Of a DNA stretch of 64,000 nt, positions 1 to 12,600 are shown in pieces. Made by a program: the position numbers and the translations under genes. Below the pieces are notes generated by a model that was not told where the DNA came from, did not search any database, and worked only from the letters and a program-made list of their open reading frames with translations. Within the stretch, counting starts at the first letter, position 1, and every line of letters starts with the position of its first letter. This DNA is from Myxocyprinus asiaticus (lineage: Eukaryota > Chordata > Actinopteri > Cypriniformes > Catostomidae): NCBI RefSeq assembly GCF_019703515.2, contig NC_059373.1, positions 20,422,281-20,486,280 on the forward strand, written 5' to 3'.

Positions 1-150
1 TTACCCAAAACTCATCATATCACTTCAGGAGTCATGGATTAAACCACTCGAGTCGTATAGATTACCTTTATGCTGCCTTCATGTACTTTTTGGAGCTTGA
101 AAGTTTGGGACCCCATTGACTTGTATTGTTTGGATTGTATGGAATTGAGT
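1..150. repeat. MITE fragment cut by window edge
   Basis: The words GAGTCGTATAGATTACC, TTTTTGGAGCTT and ACCCCATTGACTTGTATTG recur in the foldback MITEs at 33,250-33,500 and 38,093-38,589. The left end lies outside the window. Confidence 0.5.
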
Positions 151-2283
151 AATCTATTCCTTTAAGATCTAAGATCCTAATTAATATCTTTAACAACAAC
201 AATGAAAAGTTATGGGGGAGGCTAGTGTTGTTTATGGTCCATTCACTTTTTTTTAATCATCAAGATTTTAATTTTAAAATTATGCGATCGTTAAACAAAA
301 TTTTATATTTAATATTTAGGTTTTTCTCCTATTGATCTTTTGATTTTCTGATTAATTGCAGTCTTCATTTGAACAATCCCAATATTGATCTTTAAATTGT
401 ACTTTCAAGTTTACTTCAGTTTTGGTTGTGTTTATTATTATATCTCTTAAATAAATAGCAATTAAACTATATAGTCTGGGCACTGTTGTTAATTTTTAAA
501 AGTAATCTTTTTGTAAAGGACCAAGTTAGAAGGTTCCCTGAATAATTTACAGCATTAGCACAGAGAGAATTTCTTTCATATGTAAGCAAAATTGACATTA
601 TAACTGAAATACACCCAAAATGAATCAGAACCTAATCAAATAATTCCAAAAGCGGAATCGAACAGAATCGAGAGCTTGTGATTTGGAATCAAATCAAATT
701 GTCAAATTTGTATAACCAATTAAATTTTTTTTTATTTAATTTAAAAAAAAATCTCATTTTAAATATTCCTGCAGTGTGGCAAATGAATAAAATTATTAAA
801 TTTAGTCCATAAAAGCTGCATTCGTTATAATTATAAAAGAATTAGCAACATTTTCTTTAAAACAATGACGTATAATTTTATATAAAGTATAGTAAATATA
901 GTATAGTTTTAAATGAAGTATAGCCTGTCACACTGCAAGGCACGTCAACTTTCCGAAAGTATTTCATGTCAACTACCCATATACAGTAAAATGCAGAGCT
1001 AATTCATGTTCATGGTATGAAAAACACATATACAGCATCAAGTGCAGACTGACGAAACTCTGCACTTCACAGAAAACCCCCAAAAGGGATATTCCTTTAC
1101 ACTTTATGCAAAACAGATATCATATATTTTATATAAACACTGTGCCTGATTCAGCCTCTGTGTGTCTAAAACAGTAGACTGTTTTGAATCATCGTAATTC
1201 TGCAAGTGTTCTGGTGGGCAGTTATGACTCAGCTGCCGTGTTTGGTCCATTCAGCACTTCTCCCTGTGCAAGCAAGTCTTCTAATGTAAGGTTTATGTCA
1301 GCATGGCAAACTTGTAACTCATATTAAGTTTTGTCACAGAATAAGGAGCCAAAAGCTATAACAGCATGTCTACGTGTGACTGTTTTTGCATACACAATAA
1401 CGACGTTCCTCTAACTGCCAAGAGAGAGGAAATGGATTTTTTTTAGCTTCTTGAAGGGCGGGTGATAGGGGGATTCCATACAAGCACAGGAAAATTAATC
1501 AGGAGAGTCAGAGTGTCCATGCTCACTGTAAGCACCACCACCCCCCAAAACCTTCTTATCTATCGCTCTTTTTTTTTGGAGTATATGTGGGGTGGGGTGA
1601 AACAGAGGGGAGATTTGCTGGTGGTGGATTCCCAGGTGAACTTAGAGGCTCAACTGCCTAACGACTTAACAGCCAGCAGTCCTCTTATTAAACAACTGAA
1701 ACAGTTTTTTTTTTTTTGCACAGCAACCAAACCACCGAAACCACACAACTGACAGAAGGCGCTGGCAGTCATTCAGAATCTGCAAACTGAATGAGTTGTG
1801 AAAAAAAGAGGGTTAATGTAGCACACACTTGCACTCTCTTCTACATGTGATATGGGCTACGGTAAAAACTATAATTAGATACAAGTTATTCAATATTTGC
1901 TGCAAACTTAGACTACATTTTTCACATTCGATTTCATCATAGATAACATTTTGATTGCAAATTTATAAAAAGCCACACTGCAAAACGTAATAGTCTTAAT
2001 CAGTATTTCTATCTTGTTTTCCTGTAAACATATCTAGACATCCATAACATAACATACAATTACTTAAGAAGCAAAATTTTGTTCTATAAGACTTGTTTTC
2101 AGAGAATGTATCTTGAATTATTTTTATGTATTTATTTTATACACCGGCAAGTATTTTACACGTACACCTCCTTAAATTGTTATTTTTAGTGATTTATGCT
2201 ATAAACAAGAAAAAAAACTATTTGCCAATGGGATAAGCAACATAAACTTAGAAATATTCTCTCAAAACAAGTCTAAATATCTA
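151..2283. other. cdk6 intron 3, AT-rich, no gene
   Basis: The sequence is AT-rich with short homopolymers. I see no coding potential, splice-bounded exon or structured repeat. The only longer open frame (1,462-1,752) is low-complexity and has no family resemblance. Confidence 0.5.
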
Positions 2284-3869
2284 CAGGTGCATCTCAATAA
2301 ATTAGAATGTCATGGAAAAGTTCATTTATTTCAGTAATTCAACTCAAACTGTGAAACTCGTGTATTAAATAAATTCAATGCACACAGACTGAAGTAGTTT
2401 AAGTCTTTGGTTCTTTTAATTGTGATGATTTTGGCTCACATTTAACAAAAACCCACCAATTCATTATCTCAAAAAATTAGAATACATCATAAGACCAATA
2501 AAAAAAAAACATTTTTAGTGAATTGTTGGCCTTCTGGAAAGTATGTTCATTTACTGTATATGTACTCAATACTTGGTAGGGGCTCCTTTTGCTTTAATTA
2601 CTGCCTCAATTCGGCGTGGCATGGAGGTGATCAGTTTGGGGCACTGCTGAGGTGGTATGGAAGCCCAGGTTTCTTTGACAGTGGCCTTTAGCTCATCTGC
2701 ATTTGTCGGTCTCTTGTTTCTCATTTTCCTCTTGACAATACCCCATAGATTCTCTATGGGGTTCAGGTCTGGTGAGTTTGCTGGCCAGTCAAGCACACCA
2801 ACACCATGGTCATTTAACCAACTTTTGGTGCTTTTGGCAGTGTGGGCAGGTGCCAAATCCTGCTGGAAAATGAAATCAGCATCTTTAAAAAGCTGGTCAG
2901 CAGAAGGAAGCATGAAGTGCTCCAAAATGTCTTGGTAAACGGGTGCAGTGACTTTGGTTTTCAAAAAACACAATGGACCAACACCAGCAGATGACATTAC
3001 ACACCAAATCATCACAGACTGTGGAAACTTAACACTGGACTTCAAGCAACTTGGGCTATGAGCTTCTCCACCCTTCCTCCAGACTCTAGGACCTTGGTTT
3101 CCAAATGAAATACAAAACTTGCTCTCATCTGAAAAGAGGACTTTGGACCACTGGGCAACAGTCCAGTTCTTCTTCTCCTTAGCCCAGGTAAGACGCCTCT
3201 GACGTTGTCTGTGGTTCAGGAGTGGCTTAACAAGAGGAATACGACAACTGTAGCCAAATTCCTTGACATGTCTGTGTGTGGTGGCTCTTGATGCCTTGAC
3301 CCCAGCCTCAGTCCATTCCTTGTGAAGTTCACCCAAATTCTTGAATCGATTTTGCTTGACAATCCTCATAAGGCTGCGGTTCTCTCGGTTGGTTGTGCAT
3401 CTTTTTCTTCCACACTTTTTCCTTCCACTCAACTTTCTGTTAACATGCTTGGATACAGCACTCTGTGAACAGCCAGCTTCTTTGGCAATGAATGTTTGTG
3501 GCTTACCCTCCTTGTGAAGGGTGTCAATGATTGTCTTCTGGACAACTGTCAGATCAGCAGTCTTCCCCATGATTGTGTAGCCTTGTGAACCAAACTGACA
3601 GACCATTTTGAAGGCTCAGGAAACCTTTGCAGGTGTTTTGAGTTGATTAGCTGATTGGCATGTCACCATATTCTAATTTTTTGAAATAGTGAATTGGTGG
3701 GTTTTTGTTAAATGTGAGCCAAAATCATCACAATTAAAAGAACCAAAGACTTAAACTACTTCAGTCTGTGTGCACTGAATTTATTTAATACACGAGTTTC
3801 ACAATTTGAGTTGAATTACTGAAATAAATGAACTTTTCCATGACATTCTAATTTATTGAGATGCACCTG
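2284..3869 (-). mobile_element. near-intact Tc1/mariner transposon
   Basis: This 1,586-bp element is flanked by the TA target duplication at 2282-2283 and 3870-3871. Its terminal inverted repeats are about 201 bp (2284-2484 and 3669-3869), begin CAGGTGCATCTCAATAAATT and differ at only about four positions. One uninterrupted transposase lies between them on the minus strand. It sits in cdk6 intron 3 in the same orientation as the gene. The few TIR differences and the open transposase suggest a young copy. Confidence 0.92.
2566..3570 (-). CDS. Tc1-family transposase, full length
   Basis: The enzyme cuts and pastes the element into TA sites using a DDE nuclease. The product is 334 residues from the ATG at 3570, the position used by fish Tc1 proteins (MGKTADLT...); an upstream in-frame ATG at 3606 would add 12 residues. 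Near the N-terminus is a paired helix-turn-helix region (IAKEAGCSQSAVSKHV) with a following GRKKCGRKR basic stretch. The catalytic triad is visible as LFSDESKF (first Asp), FQQDLAPAHT (second Asp) and SPDLNPIENLWG (Glu, DD34E spacing). The C-terminus ends in the usual KGAPTKY-type tail. No frameshift or stop is seen, so it may encode active enzyme, although activity cannot be judged from sequence. Confidence 0.92.
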   Translation of the reverse strand: MGKTADLTVVQKTIIDTLHKEGKPQTFIAKEAGCSQSAVSKHVNRKLSGRKKCGRKRCTTNRENRSLMRIVKQNRFKNLGELHKEWTEAGVKASRATTHRHVKEFGYSCRIPLVKPLLNHRQRQRRLTWAKEKKNWTVAQWSKVLFSDESKFCISFGNQGPRVWRKGGEAHSPSCLKSSVKFPQSVMIWCVMSSAGVGPLCFLKTKVTAPVYQDILEHFMLPSADQLFKDADFIFQQDLAPAHTAKSTKSWLNDHGVGVLDWPANSPDLNPIENLWGIVKRKMRNKRPTNADELKATVKETWASIPPQQCPKLITSMPRRIEAVIKAKGAPTKY

Positions 3870-3871
3870 TA

Positions 3872-5352
3872 ATGTAATATTGCTTCTAAGTAAATGTATC
3901 TTCTTTGAAGGATGTTTACACATTTTCCTGAAAAACTAGACAAAAATACTGATCAAGAAAATTATTTTTGCAGTGCACTGACTACTAAAGCCTTGCGCCA
4001 GGAAGCACAATTTGTACATCTTTCCAAAAGTTCTCTAAGAAGAGAAAAGACACAATCTCCACTGAAATGCAATATGCTATCTTTTGACATCAGAGCCCTT
4101 CTCAAGAGAATGTGACTTCAAAGGTTGGCAGGAGGGAACTGACAGACTCAATCGTTCCATCCATTTAATCTCAGCCTAGACCACTATGTGAGGCCAAAGA
4201 CATGGAACAGCCTCTACTGGTTTCACTTTCCACATTATGCGCTTGCTTTCAGGCGCATGTCAGATGGGTGGCCTTTCAGCACTACCACATCTGATTGGAC
4301 ATCGCCCATATCAGTCTCAAGGGATCTTTTTGTCAGGATGATTGCATGTCACACTGCTAAACCTACTAAGGGGACATAAAATTAATTAAAAATGACTGTA
4401 CTGTGCTACAAAACACATTGAGAAATGCTTGGCATGTGTTCCTTGCATTCGTGAAAGGATTCTGCAAGATAACAACGGAGGATAAACAGACAGATAAAGA
4501 GTAAACACAACCTGAAAACCAAAATGCATCATTTCATAAATGTGTCAAATTTTTTTTTCTTTTTTGCAAGATACTCTAGAAATTGGGATGACTGACACAA
4601 TGATAACCAAAGCAATGCTTTTGCTACTAGTGGTTGTAAATGAGAAACATGGATGCCAACAGTTCAATCCATTCCGTGCCAGCTATTTTTGACAAAAGTA
4701 ACATTAGCGACCAGAGATTTTCTGCAATTATTGTCTGGGAAATTAAATAAACTGCCGTCAAACAGAGGTGCAAAGTTTTTTTAATAAGCATTAAGCAACC
4801 ACGTTTAAGAAGCACGCTCATTCTGGACTGTAATGTATGTGTTACCCCAGCACCACCAGGATTAAAGGAACAATTAGTAAAGCAAGTAAATTCAGAATGC
4901 AGTTGTATCTCCTGGAAATACCAAAAATGAGATTAAGCACACAGTATGGGAGTAGTGTTTCATGATATACACGGTGCCACAGTACTACCACAGGTACTCA
5001 AGTCCCAAAATACCAGCGGTACCATAGTGTTCTTCAAATGGAAGTACCGTAATTACCATAATATGTACGGTAGTAATAATACTCCCAGAAAGCAGTGGTA
5101 TTCACCAACTCCATTCTAGAACAACACTGGCAGCTCCGACTTTGCCTCACTGCTGTAACGGCATGTATCTATGCCCAGTGCTGCAATAGGGGCTGTTCAA
5201 ACAGGAAGCTAGATGTAGTGTAACAGGATTGGACATGGGGATGTCGAGAGTTACAACTGGATTTAGCTGCAGTGTGTATGTGGCCTCTAGAAAAAAAAAA
5301 CTTTTGATCCTCTATAAGCTATGGCACAAATGTGTGCAACCCAGTTACTCAC
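3872..5352. other. cdk6 intron 3, no gene
   Basis: No exon with family similarity is seen. The stretch 4,130-4,380 is of balanced composition and looks unlike the repeats around it. The stretch 4,940-5,130 has repeated GGTACC/GTACGGTA words, suggesting an old MITE. Confidence 0.4.
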
Positions 5353-5520
5353 CACTGAAGTAAGAACCATCTGAAAGCTGTAGATCCGCGCCAGACCAAA
5401 ATCAGCAAGTTTGATTTGTCCACCACTGGTGACTAGAATGTTTTGAGGCTTAAGATCTCGATGAACCACACGGTGAGAGTGGAGGAAATCCAGACCCTGC
5501 AGCAGCTGGTACATCATATC
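5353..5520 (-). CDS. cdk6: cdk6 third coding exon (catalytic and activation loop)
   Basis: This 168-base exon encodes residues 119-174. It has the catalytic loop [10 protein letters not shown] (HRD at residues 138-140, Asp140 the catalytic base), the metal-binding DFG (158-160), and the activation segment up to LTSV. Thr172 corresponds to the threonine phosphorylated by CDK-activating kinase. The acceptor is TTTTGGCAG|GATATG and the donor is GTG|GTGAGT. All key residues are present. The next exon (VVTLWYRAPE in the family) is not found between here and position 1. Confidence 0.95.
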
Positions 5521-6627
5521 CTGCCAAAACATGACCAGAAGACCTTAGCAATTCCAAATACATAAGCCCAAAATACTTTTAATAACCTAAAGTGAACAAA
5601 ACAGATGCAATGGTATTGATATCAAGAAGGCTGATTAAGACAGACCATGCAGAACAGCTAATATACAGTATATTTGCATGGTTGACCAATTATTAGAGAT
5701 TTAATTGCTTGGTCAGGGGGAAAAAAAGTGAGCCTGTCCCTTTAAAGCTGAAGTGGGACAAATGTTGATAACCAACATCATGGCAGAACAGGAAAGACAT
5801 GTTGCTGTAAGGCTCCATTCCTGCAGACCTCCACTTCCCTGCAGCTGTCCCGGGATCATAGCTAATTGTGAATCGACTTGTTCAGTGTACGGGCCAAGAT
5901 GAAATCAGCCTATGATGCTTCTAATTCAAAAAAGAAAAGGGGAGGGTGGGTAGGAAAAAAAGAGCAGAAGGGCAGAAATGGCCTAACTGCCATTTCCTTT
6001 GGTAGAAACTATACAGATATGACCGTGGCAGTGCTAGGGGTAGGAATCGGTAAGAATCTGCAAACACATATTATATAGACATATGGGTCGTAATATGATT
6101 AAATTGTGAATCTTTATGTTTAGGAGTATTTTGATTAGAAATTGTGATATATTGTGACCTTTTACTTCTTTCTCATTTATCTGCTTTGAACTTTGGGCAA
6201 CAAGCGCTGACAATCCTGCTTTATGTCTTCGTAGAGTCATAGAAGTTTCAGCGTGTTTATCATTACTCAAAAACCCTTGCCGGCGAGCTGTACAGAGGAT
6301 CTGTACAGACATCCTTACAAATGAAACAGTTAATGGCTATTCGTCCAAAATGCTAACTCATAGCAAGCTATATATTCATTGCTTGTTCCGAGTAAGCATT
6401 CTGGATAAATAGAAATAATTTTTAGTACTGATGCAGAGCTGCAGTAAGTTTCATCTGCTCACACACACACTTGCTCTTTGTTGGTCAATCTCTTTTATTC
6501 CCCAAAATATGACTGAGAATAATGTAACTAAAAATATTGATTCCTGGAGTTAGAATATTGGTCCGGTATCATGAGGTGAAATATTGCAATTCTTTGAAGT
6601 ATTGATTTCCCCCCCATATCTAATAGT

Positions 6628-6658
<31 letters not shown>

Positions 6659-9600
6659 CAAACACGGGGTGACAAAATGAAGTCAAGAGTGGGTACAGAA
6701 CAGAAGAAGCATTTGCTGCAGTTGCTGCTTGACTCGTTCCAAAGCAGAGGTATCAAGCGGTGGCAGCCTACTCCTGAGAAACCTGCTGCCAAGACCTCAC
6801 AAGTGACATGGATCTGAGCCCGCAGCACTGTTCATTCCCCAACCAGCTGGTGAGTGATTAAACCACTGAAACAATGGGGTGCACACTCAAGCAGAAAACT
6901 GCAAACGGCGCGAGTCAGACTAGGCAAAGTGAAGGGGATGGACGTCCTCACAATGTGCACGCTAGGGGCCCACACTAGGTAACGCGTTTGTGTTAGATGA
7001 GGCCTGTGTGCCTGGCAGTCAGCATAAACAAGGACTCTTTCTGAATGCCCATCCAGCCATGACCTTCCAGACCTTCAGGCCCGGCGTGGCACAGGCAGTT
7101 ATTCTAGGAGCTCCTAAAATGGCATCACCCCCCACCAGTTCCTCTGTGTTGGCCTAAAGTGGCCCACTTTTTCTCAAGTGAAAAGAAAAAAGGAACAAAA
7201 CAGCCTCAAGCGTGACCTAAGGGTAAACACATATATCAACCCCTCCTGCCTTCCTCCAAACACATTTAGGTAGCTTGTGTACCTTTTATGAATGTGGTAT
7301 GTATCTAATTATCAGGGCCAAACAGAGTCTGCATAGACTTTTGCACTGACTGTGGGGGGTGATCTGTGAAGTGGATTAAAGTATGGCAAAATCTGTTAAA
7401 TGGAGATGAGAGAACTATGCTCTTAATGATATTTGAAAGCATCATCAAATTATCCAAAATAAACAAATGTGCAAGGATCAAGGTTCATGCAGACTTTGTG
7501 AATGAAGAACATTCGAATTCTGCATAATTCTGCGGGTGCTGAATCCATTCAGACCTACTGTCTGAAAGAATTTCTGTTCTGTGGAAATCAACCTTGATAT
7601 ACCAGTCACACAATCTCTCATTAAAATCTGAAAAAGAAACCTGACAGGTGGAATATGAATGATTTTAAGAGACGTTACTTTGTTGTAACAGGCTATTCGT
7701 GCAACAGGGCCAACAAAATTTACAATCAAAACATTAACGCTTCAAATTAAACTAACAATACCAACCAGAAATGACCAGGCTTCGCTGAGAGGCATTCAGA
7801 CTCTAAACAAAGGAAATATCTGATAGCACCTGTCCTCAGTACCTCTTCTCAGAAAAGGATGGAAATAAAGCCGGAGGAAAGAGTGGAAGAAAAAAGCTCC
7901 CAAAAACAGCAGTCAAAACCGAGCTTCCAGAAAGCACCCCCCTTTCTCATGCTAATTTATGAGAGGCAGCCATATTGTTTATTGTATCCATGCACAATGC
8001 AGGACATCTGCCAGTTAGCGTTAGTGTAATTCCTTCCCCATGCTTCATTAGGCTCTCCTTTATGGAGCAGAGACAGGACTCAGGAAGGCGCGGGGCCGGA
8101 GAGCCTAGCCGCACTCCCCAACGCAGGGCCAGCCGCTTGATCTCCTTCCAGCTCATTTGATTCCCGGGGCCTCTCTCATCAATTAGCATGTGGTGGGTCT
8201 GAAATAGGGGCAGAAGTGGGCAGATTGGGGGCTGGAATGGGGTGGAGGCTGGGACCTCTGCAATCTGGTGTCCTTAGGATGGTGGTGAATGAGCTTGTTG
8301 GGCATCTTGGGGAGGACCGCACCAATTTCACTGTCCACATCTGATATCTGTTATCTGGTTTCCCAATGGAATTGCAGATTCCAGAAAACTCCACCGTCTT
8401 CCATTGGTTGTATAAACATAGTCCTGCCCCAAACTCTCACCACTGGATGAGCTGTGTTGCTGTGTCCAGCTCAACAGGCAGTTTAAACAAACAGAGCAAT
8501 GTTTTAACAGCACCACAGAGCCACAGTGTTACACTTTTTGGTAAAATCAACCTACAGATTGCTTGATTATCCTTGTGCGACCCCGCAGCCTCATGCAAGG
8601 ACTTGCTATCTTGGATTCTCTATATGCAACACATAATTAAAATTTAATTAAACCCATTGCATACTGTTCAGGACACTCTATGGAGTAATTTAAAGGTTAA
8701 ACTTCTGTCGCAAGGAGTCACATGACCAAACGCCATGGCGTCGACTTCCGTGAACTGCACCTCCGGGTGCAGCGCTAACAAAAGTGTCTCTGGTAAGATA
8801 CCTCTTCAAATTTCTTCACTGAAACCTATAGTAGTAGCATCTCTAGTTTCGTTTGATATGCTGCTGTAAATATTTCATTCATTTTTCGCACTTTGTTGCG
8901 CTAATAAACAAGTACTCAGATCAATGCTGTGGAGCGGTTTTCTGACAGATGTTCAAAAAATTCTTTATTTTGAATTACTTTTCACAGTACAGTACATAAT
9001 CTGTGGGTCATTTCACTTCATTTTAACATAAATTGTTATATTTTATTTTTGTTATAACTGTACAATATGGTTATATTCATTAACATTAGTAAATGCATTC
9101 CTATATATTTAATATGCATTTTCACACTGAGAGTAAATGTATCCATGCAAAAGCTGAAAAATGATGCTTTCAGAGGATTTATATGGAGTTAGGAAGAAAA
9201 TAAGGTTTATTTCGAACTGTTCTGAGACCAGTGCAGACAGACAGCACACTGGAGGTTATTCACTAAATTCACTAAATAGGGAGCAAGGGTGCATCCTATA
9301 GCTTTCTATGCAGCCAAATGCATCCACTCCTAAAATCTGACCAAAAGTTCAGTTTCAGGCTACAGATGATGTTTGGACCACTCAACATGTCTGTCAGACA
9401 TGGGACAATGATAATCAGTACATAGATTCAGAATTGTATAATGCAAATTTTTATTTTAACATGGTTGGCAGTGATTTGATGATGCTGGCCATTACTTTAT
9501 TAATTCAGCTTTCTAGAAAATCAGCTGTAATGTCTATAATGTCTCAAAAACATAAAAAACCAACATTCCTGGACACAAACTATTTGATGAAAAAAAAAAT

Positions 9601-12600
9601 CTGACTTTCTATAACATCACTATGTAACTTTTGGCCCTCAAGCGGTTAAAAAATAAAACCGTGTCTTGCGAAAGAACATTGTTACGGTAATGACGCAAGT
9701 TGTGCTTCGGCTCTGCTCCTCTGCGCAGATGAATGTGGTTCAAGGCATCGGTGTACACAGGGATACAGGACATCTTATCAGAGCGAATGGACAAATAAAT
9801 AATGAAAGAAAGGAAAAGACAGATATCCGAAAACATGTCATCTGAGCTGGTAAGTGCCATATCTTATGCTGTTGTTTTGACTTATTGGAAACATTGAAGT
9901 TTTGAAATAAAGTATGTTAAAAAGGTTCGTTAACATTAGACACAATGATTGCTAGTCAGATAAGGTCAAATGTTGTAACGTTTTTATAACTGCAGGATAT
10001 TCTGGCCAAATAAACCAAGGTAGTAACTAATTTATAGATTGTCATTGTTACCAACCAGTGGTCAACATAATTTCAAGACTCTCGTGTCCTTGGCAAGCCT
10101 AGAACTAAAGGATTTATTTATATAAATAATTGCCGTTATACAGAAAAATACACACGTGTGCTAGCAAGTGAAAAGTTCTGCACTGATTCCATATAATTAT
10201 TGTTTTGACGTGTGTGTGTGTATTACACAACTATACATAAACCATATCAGTAAAATATCTTACCTGTTGAGTAAGAAAAAAATCCATCTCTGGGTTGCTT
10301 TTAAATCCTTTCAGTTGTCGCCACATCTGAAAAGCCAAGCCAATGTTGATTCGGTTTTATTACGAACTCTGTCGCTTTCCCTTTTTGCTTGTAGACTCTG
10401 CTCTGTTCGGGGTTTCTTTGTTTTTACAACCAGTGATTCCCCGGAGGTTTGCCATTTTGAATGATCCATGGTCAATTTTTGTCGTTTGTTGTGACAAACT
10501 TTCACGCTACTCCCATGCACGCTTTTGTTGTTTTTTAACAAAGTTACATAGTGTAGCTTTAAAATTTCACAACTTAGTCCCGCTGTCCCCATATGAGGAC
10601 ATCAATTTATAGGAAAACTATTTGCTCTATAAAAAAAAAAAACTAAATAAATAAGCCAAATTTTTTTTTTTTTTTTTTTTTAGGTGCTATTTACAAATCA
10701 TAAAGGGAAATGGAAAATGCACACAGCAGTCACACGGGGGTCTCAGGAGGTTATTGTTGACTACATAAGTTGAGATGAGAGAATTTTGACATTGAAACAA
10801 TTACATACAGCTTTTTTATTTTGTCTTTGTCATCCATATCCGTTTATTTGTTACCTGATCCTAATGATCCATCCATTTGTGACCTGATTTTAAGGAAAAG
10901 AACATTTGACATTTATTTTATTTACTGTATATAACGGAGATAGTGTCTGATTAGGTCAACGAAACAATGAATGGGGCGGCAAATGCACAGAAACCACATA
11001 TTAACTCTAACATGCAAACCAAAGACTCCAACCTCTCGATACACAATCCTTACTGATATTCAAAACTTCCCAAGGAAACACCTTAGGTGTCACTTTTTTA
11101 TTTTCAAACTTTTCTTAGCTCCTATTTCCATTTCAATTGGTCTTTATCATCCATATTCATTCATTGGTAACTTGATCCTAAGGATTCCCCATATTTTAAT
11201 GACAGTAAATTTGAAATTTATTTACAGTATAACCTTAAAAGATTGTGTCTAATAAGGTCAGTAACAGAAATACAAAAAAACCACATATTTATCTCTAACA
11301 TGCAAACCAAAGACTCTAACAAGGACTGCATTATGTTCAAAAGTCCCTCTCGATACACAATCCTTATTGATACTCAAAACTTATCAAAGGAATCCCCCTA
11401 GGTGTCCATTTTTTAACTTTTGAAAACTTTTCTTAGCTTCTGTTTACATTTCAGTTTGGCACAACTGACAAAGAGAGATATCGTTCTTTCCAACACTCAA
11501 TGTAAGATGTCCTAGGGGGAGAGGAAGCGAAATATGATGAATCGGTTTGTAAAACTAGCATGTGGGAAAGAGTCAATATAGATTACGGAGAGTAGATGAT
11601 CAGGACAAAAAAATCCATAAACCTTTTTGGATAGACGTAAAAGGACACGGGTCACACTGCAGGATTATTTCAAGACTAATGAAAATTATATCTGGACTGA
11701 ATGACTAATTAACCTTTAAGGAAGCCCCTTGCAGTCCACAGGTTTGTCCTCAATGAAATGAAAGCCATTGAGAGGGAAGCCACAACACAGACATACAGTA
11801 CACACTTACACAAACCCTTTGCCTGTGGACACACACACTGAAATAATATTCTTTTGGCCAAACTTTGGTGAAAGCCAGAGCTGAATGAAAATAGAGGCAC
11901 ACATGCACCAAGCCCTTTAATTAGAAGCCCATCCACTACATGCACTGCCCATCAAAAGGACAAGACTCTGTGATCTGAGGGAGTTCTATCCTTCATCTGC
12001 CTGCTTATAAGGCAAAAACAATTTTTTTTTGCTCATGGGCCTCAAAGTACAAATATTTTTTTTTTTTTTTTTTTTTTTAATAAAACAGCCATTTGAATAG
12101 AAAATGGAGCATAAAATTAAAATCTTAGATGCTCATTTAAAGCACTTTTATAACATGTTTACCACTTCCAAACATTAATTAATACAAGTTTTAAAGAGCA
12201 CCTATTATGGTTTTTCAAATATTACCTTTCATGTAGTGTGTTATATAGCTGTTTGTGAATGTAAAAAAGTCAAAGTGCACGAAATATGGAGTTATTGACA
12301 CCCAAAAGGAAGAACCGATTCTGAACACCTGAAATGAGTCGTTAGCAATTCCAGACTTACTTCCTGTACTAACCTACGTAATTTGGTAACAAAAAACCCG
12401 CCTCTGGTCTGTTTACATGTACAACCAGTGCAGGCTGTTAGCCTGTTAGCTGTTAGCCTCTGCTAACCGGCTAACTCACGTTATTGTCAAACTACATATA
12501 AACTTACCACAGAGAAACGTCCTGTTCTTGTCGTGCTTGCGATGGTGGTTCGGGTTGACCTTCCGATGTATCACTATCGGACTCGGGCTCAAATTGGTAA

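Noticed and set aside
2657..2938. Plus-strand open frame within the Tc1 element
   Set aside because: It is the antisense of the transposase catalytic region.
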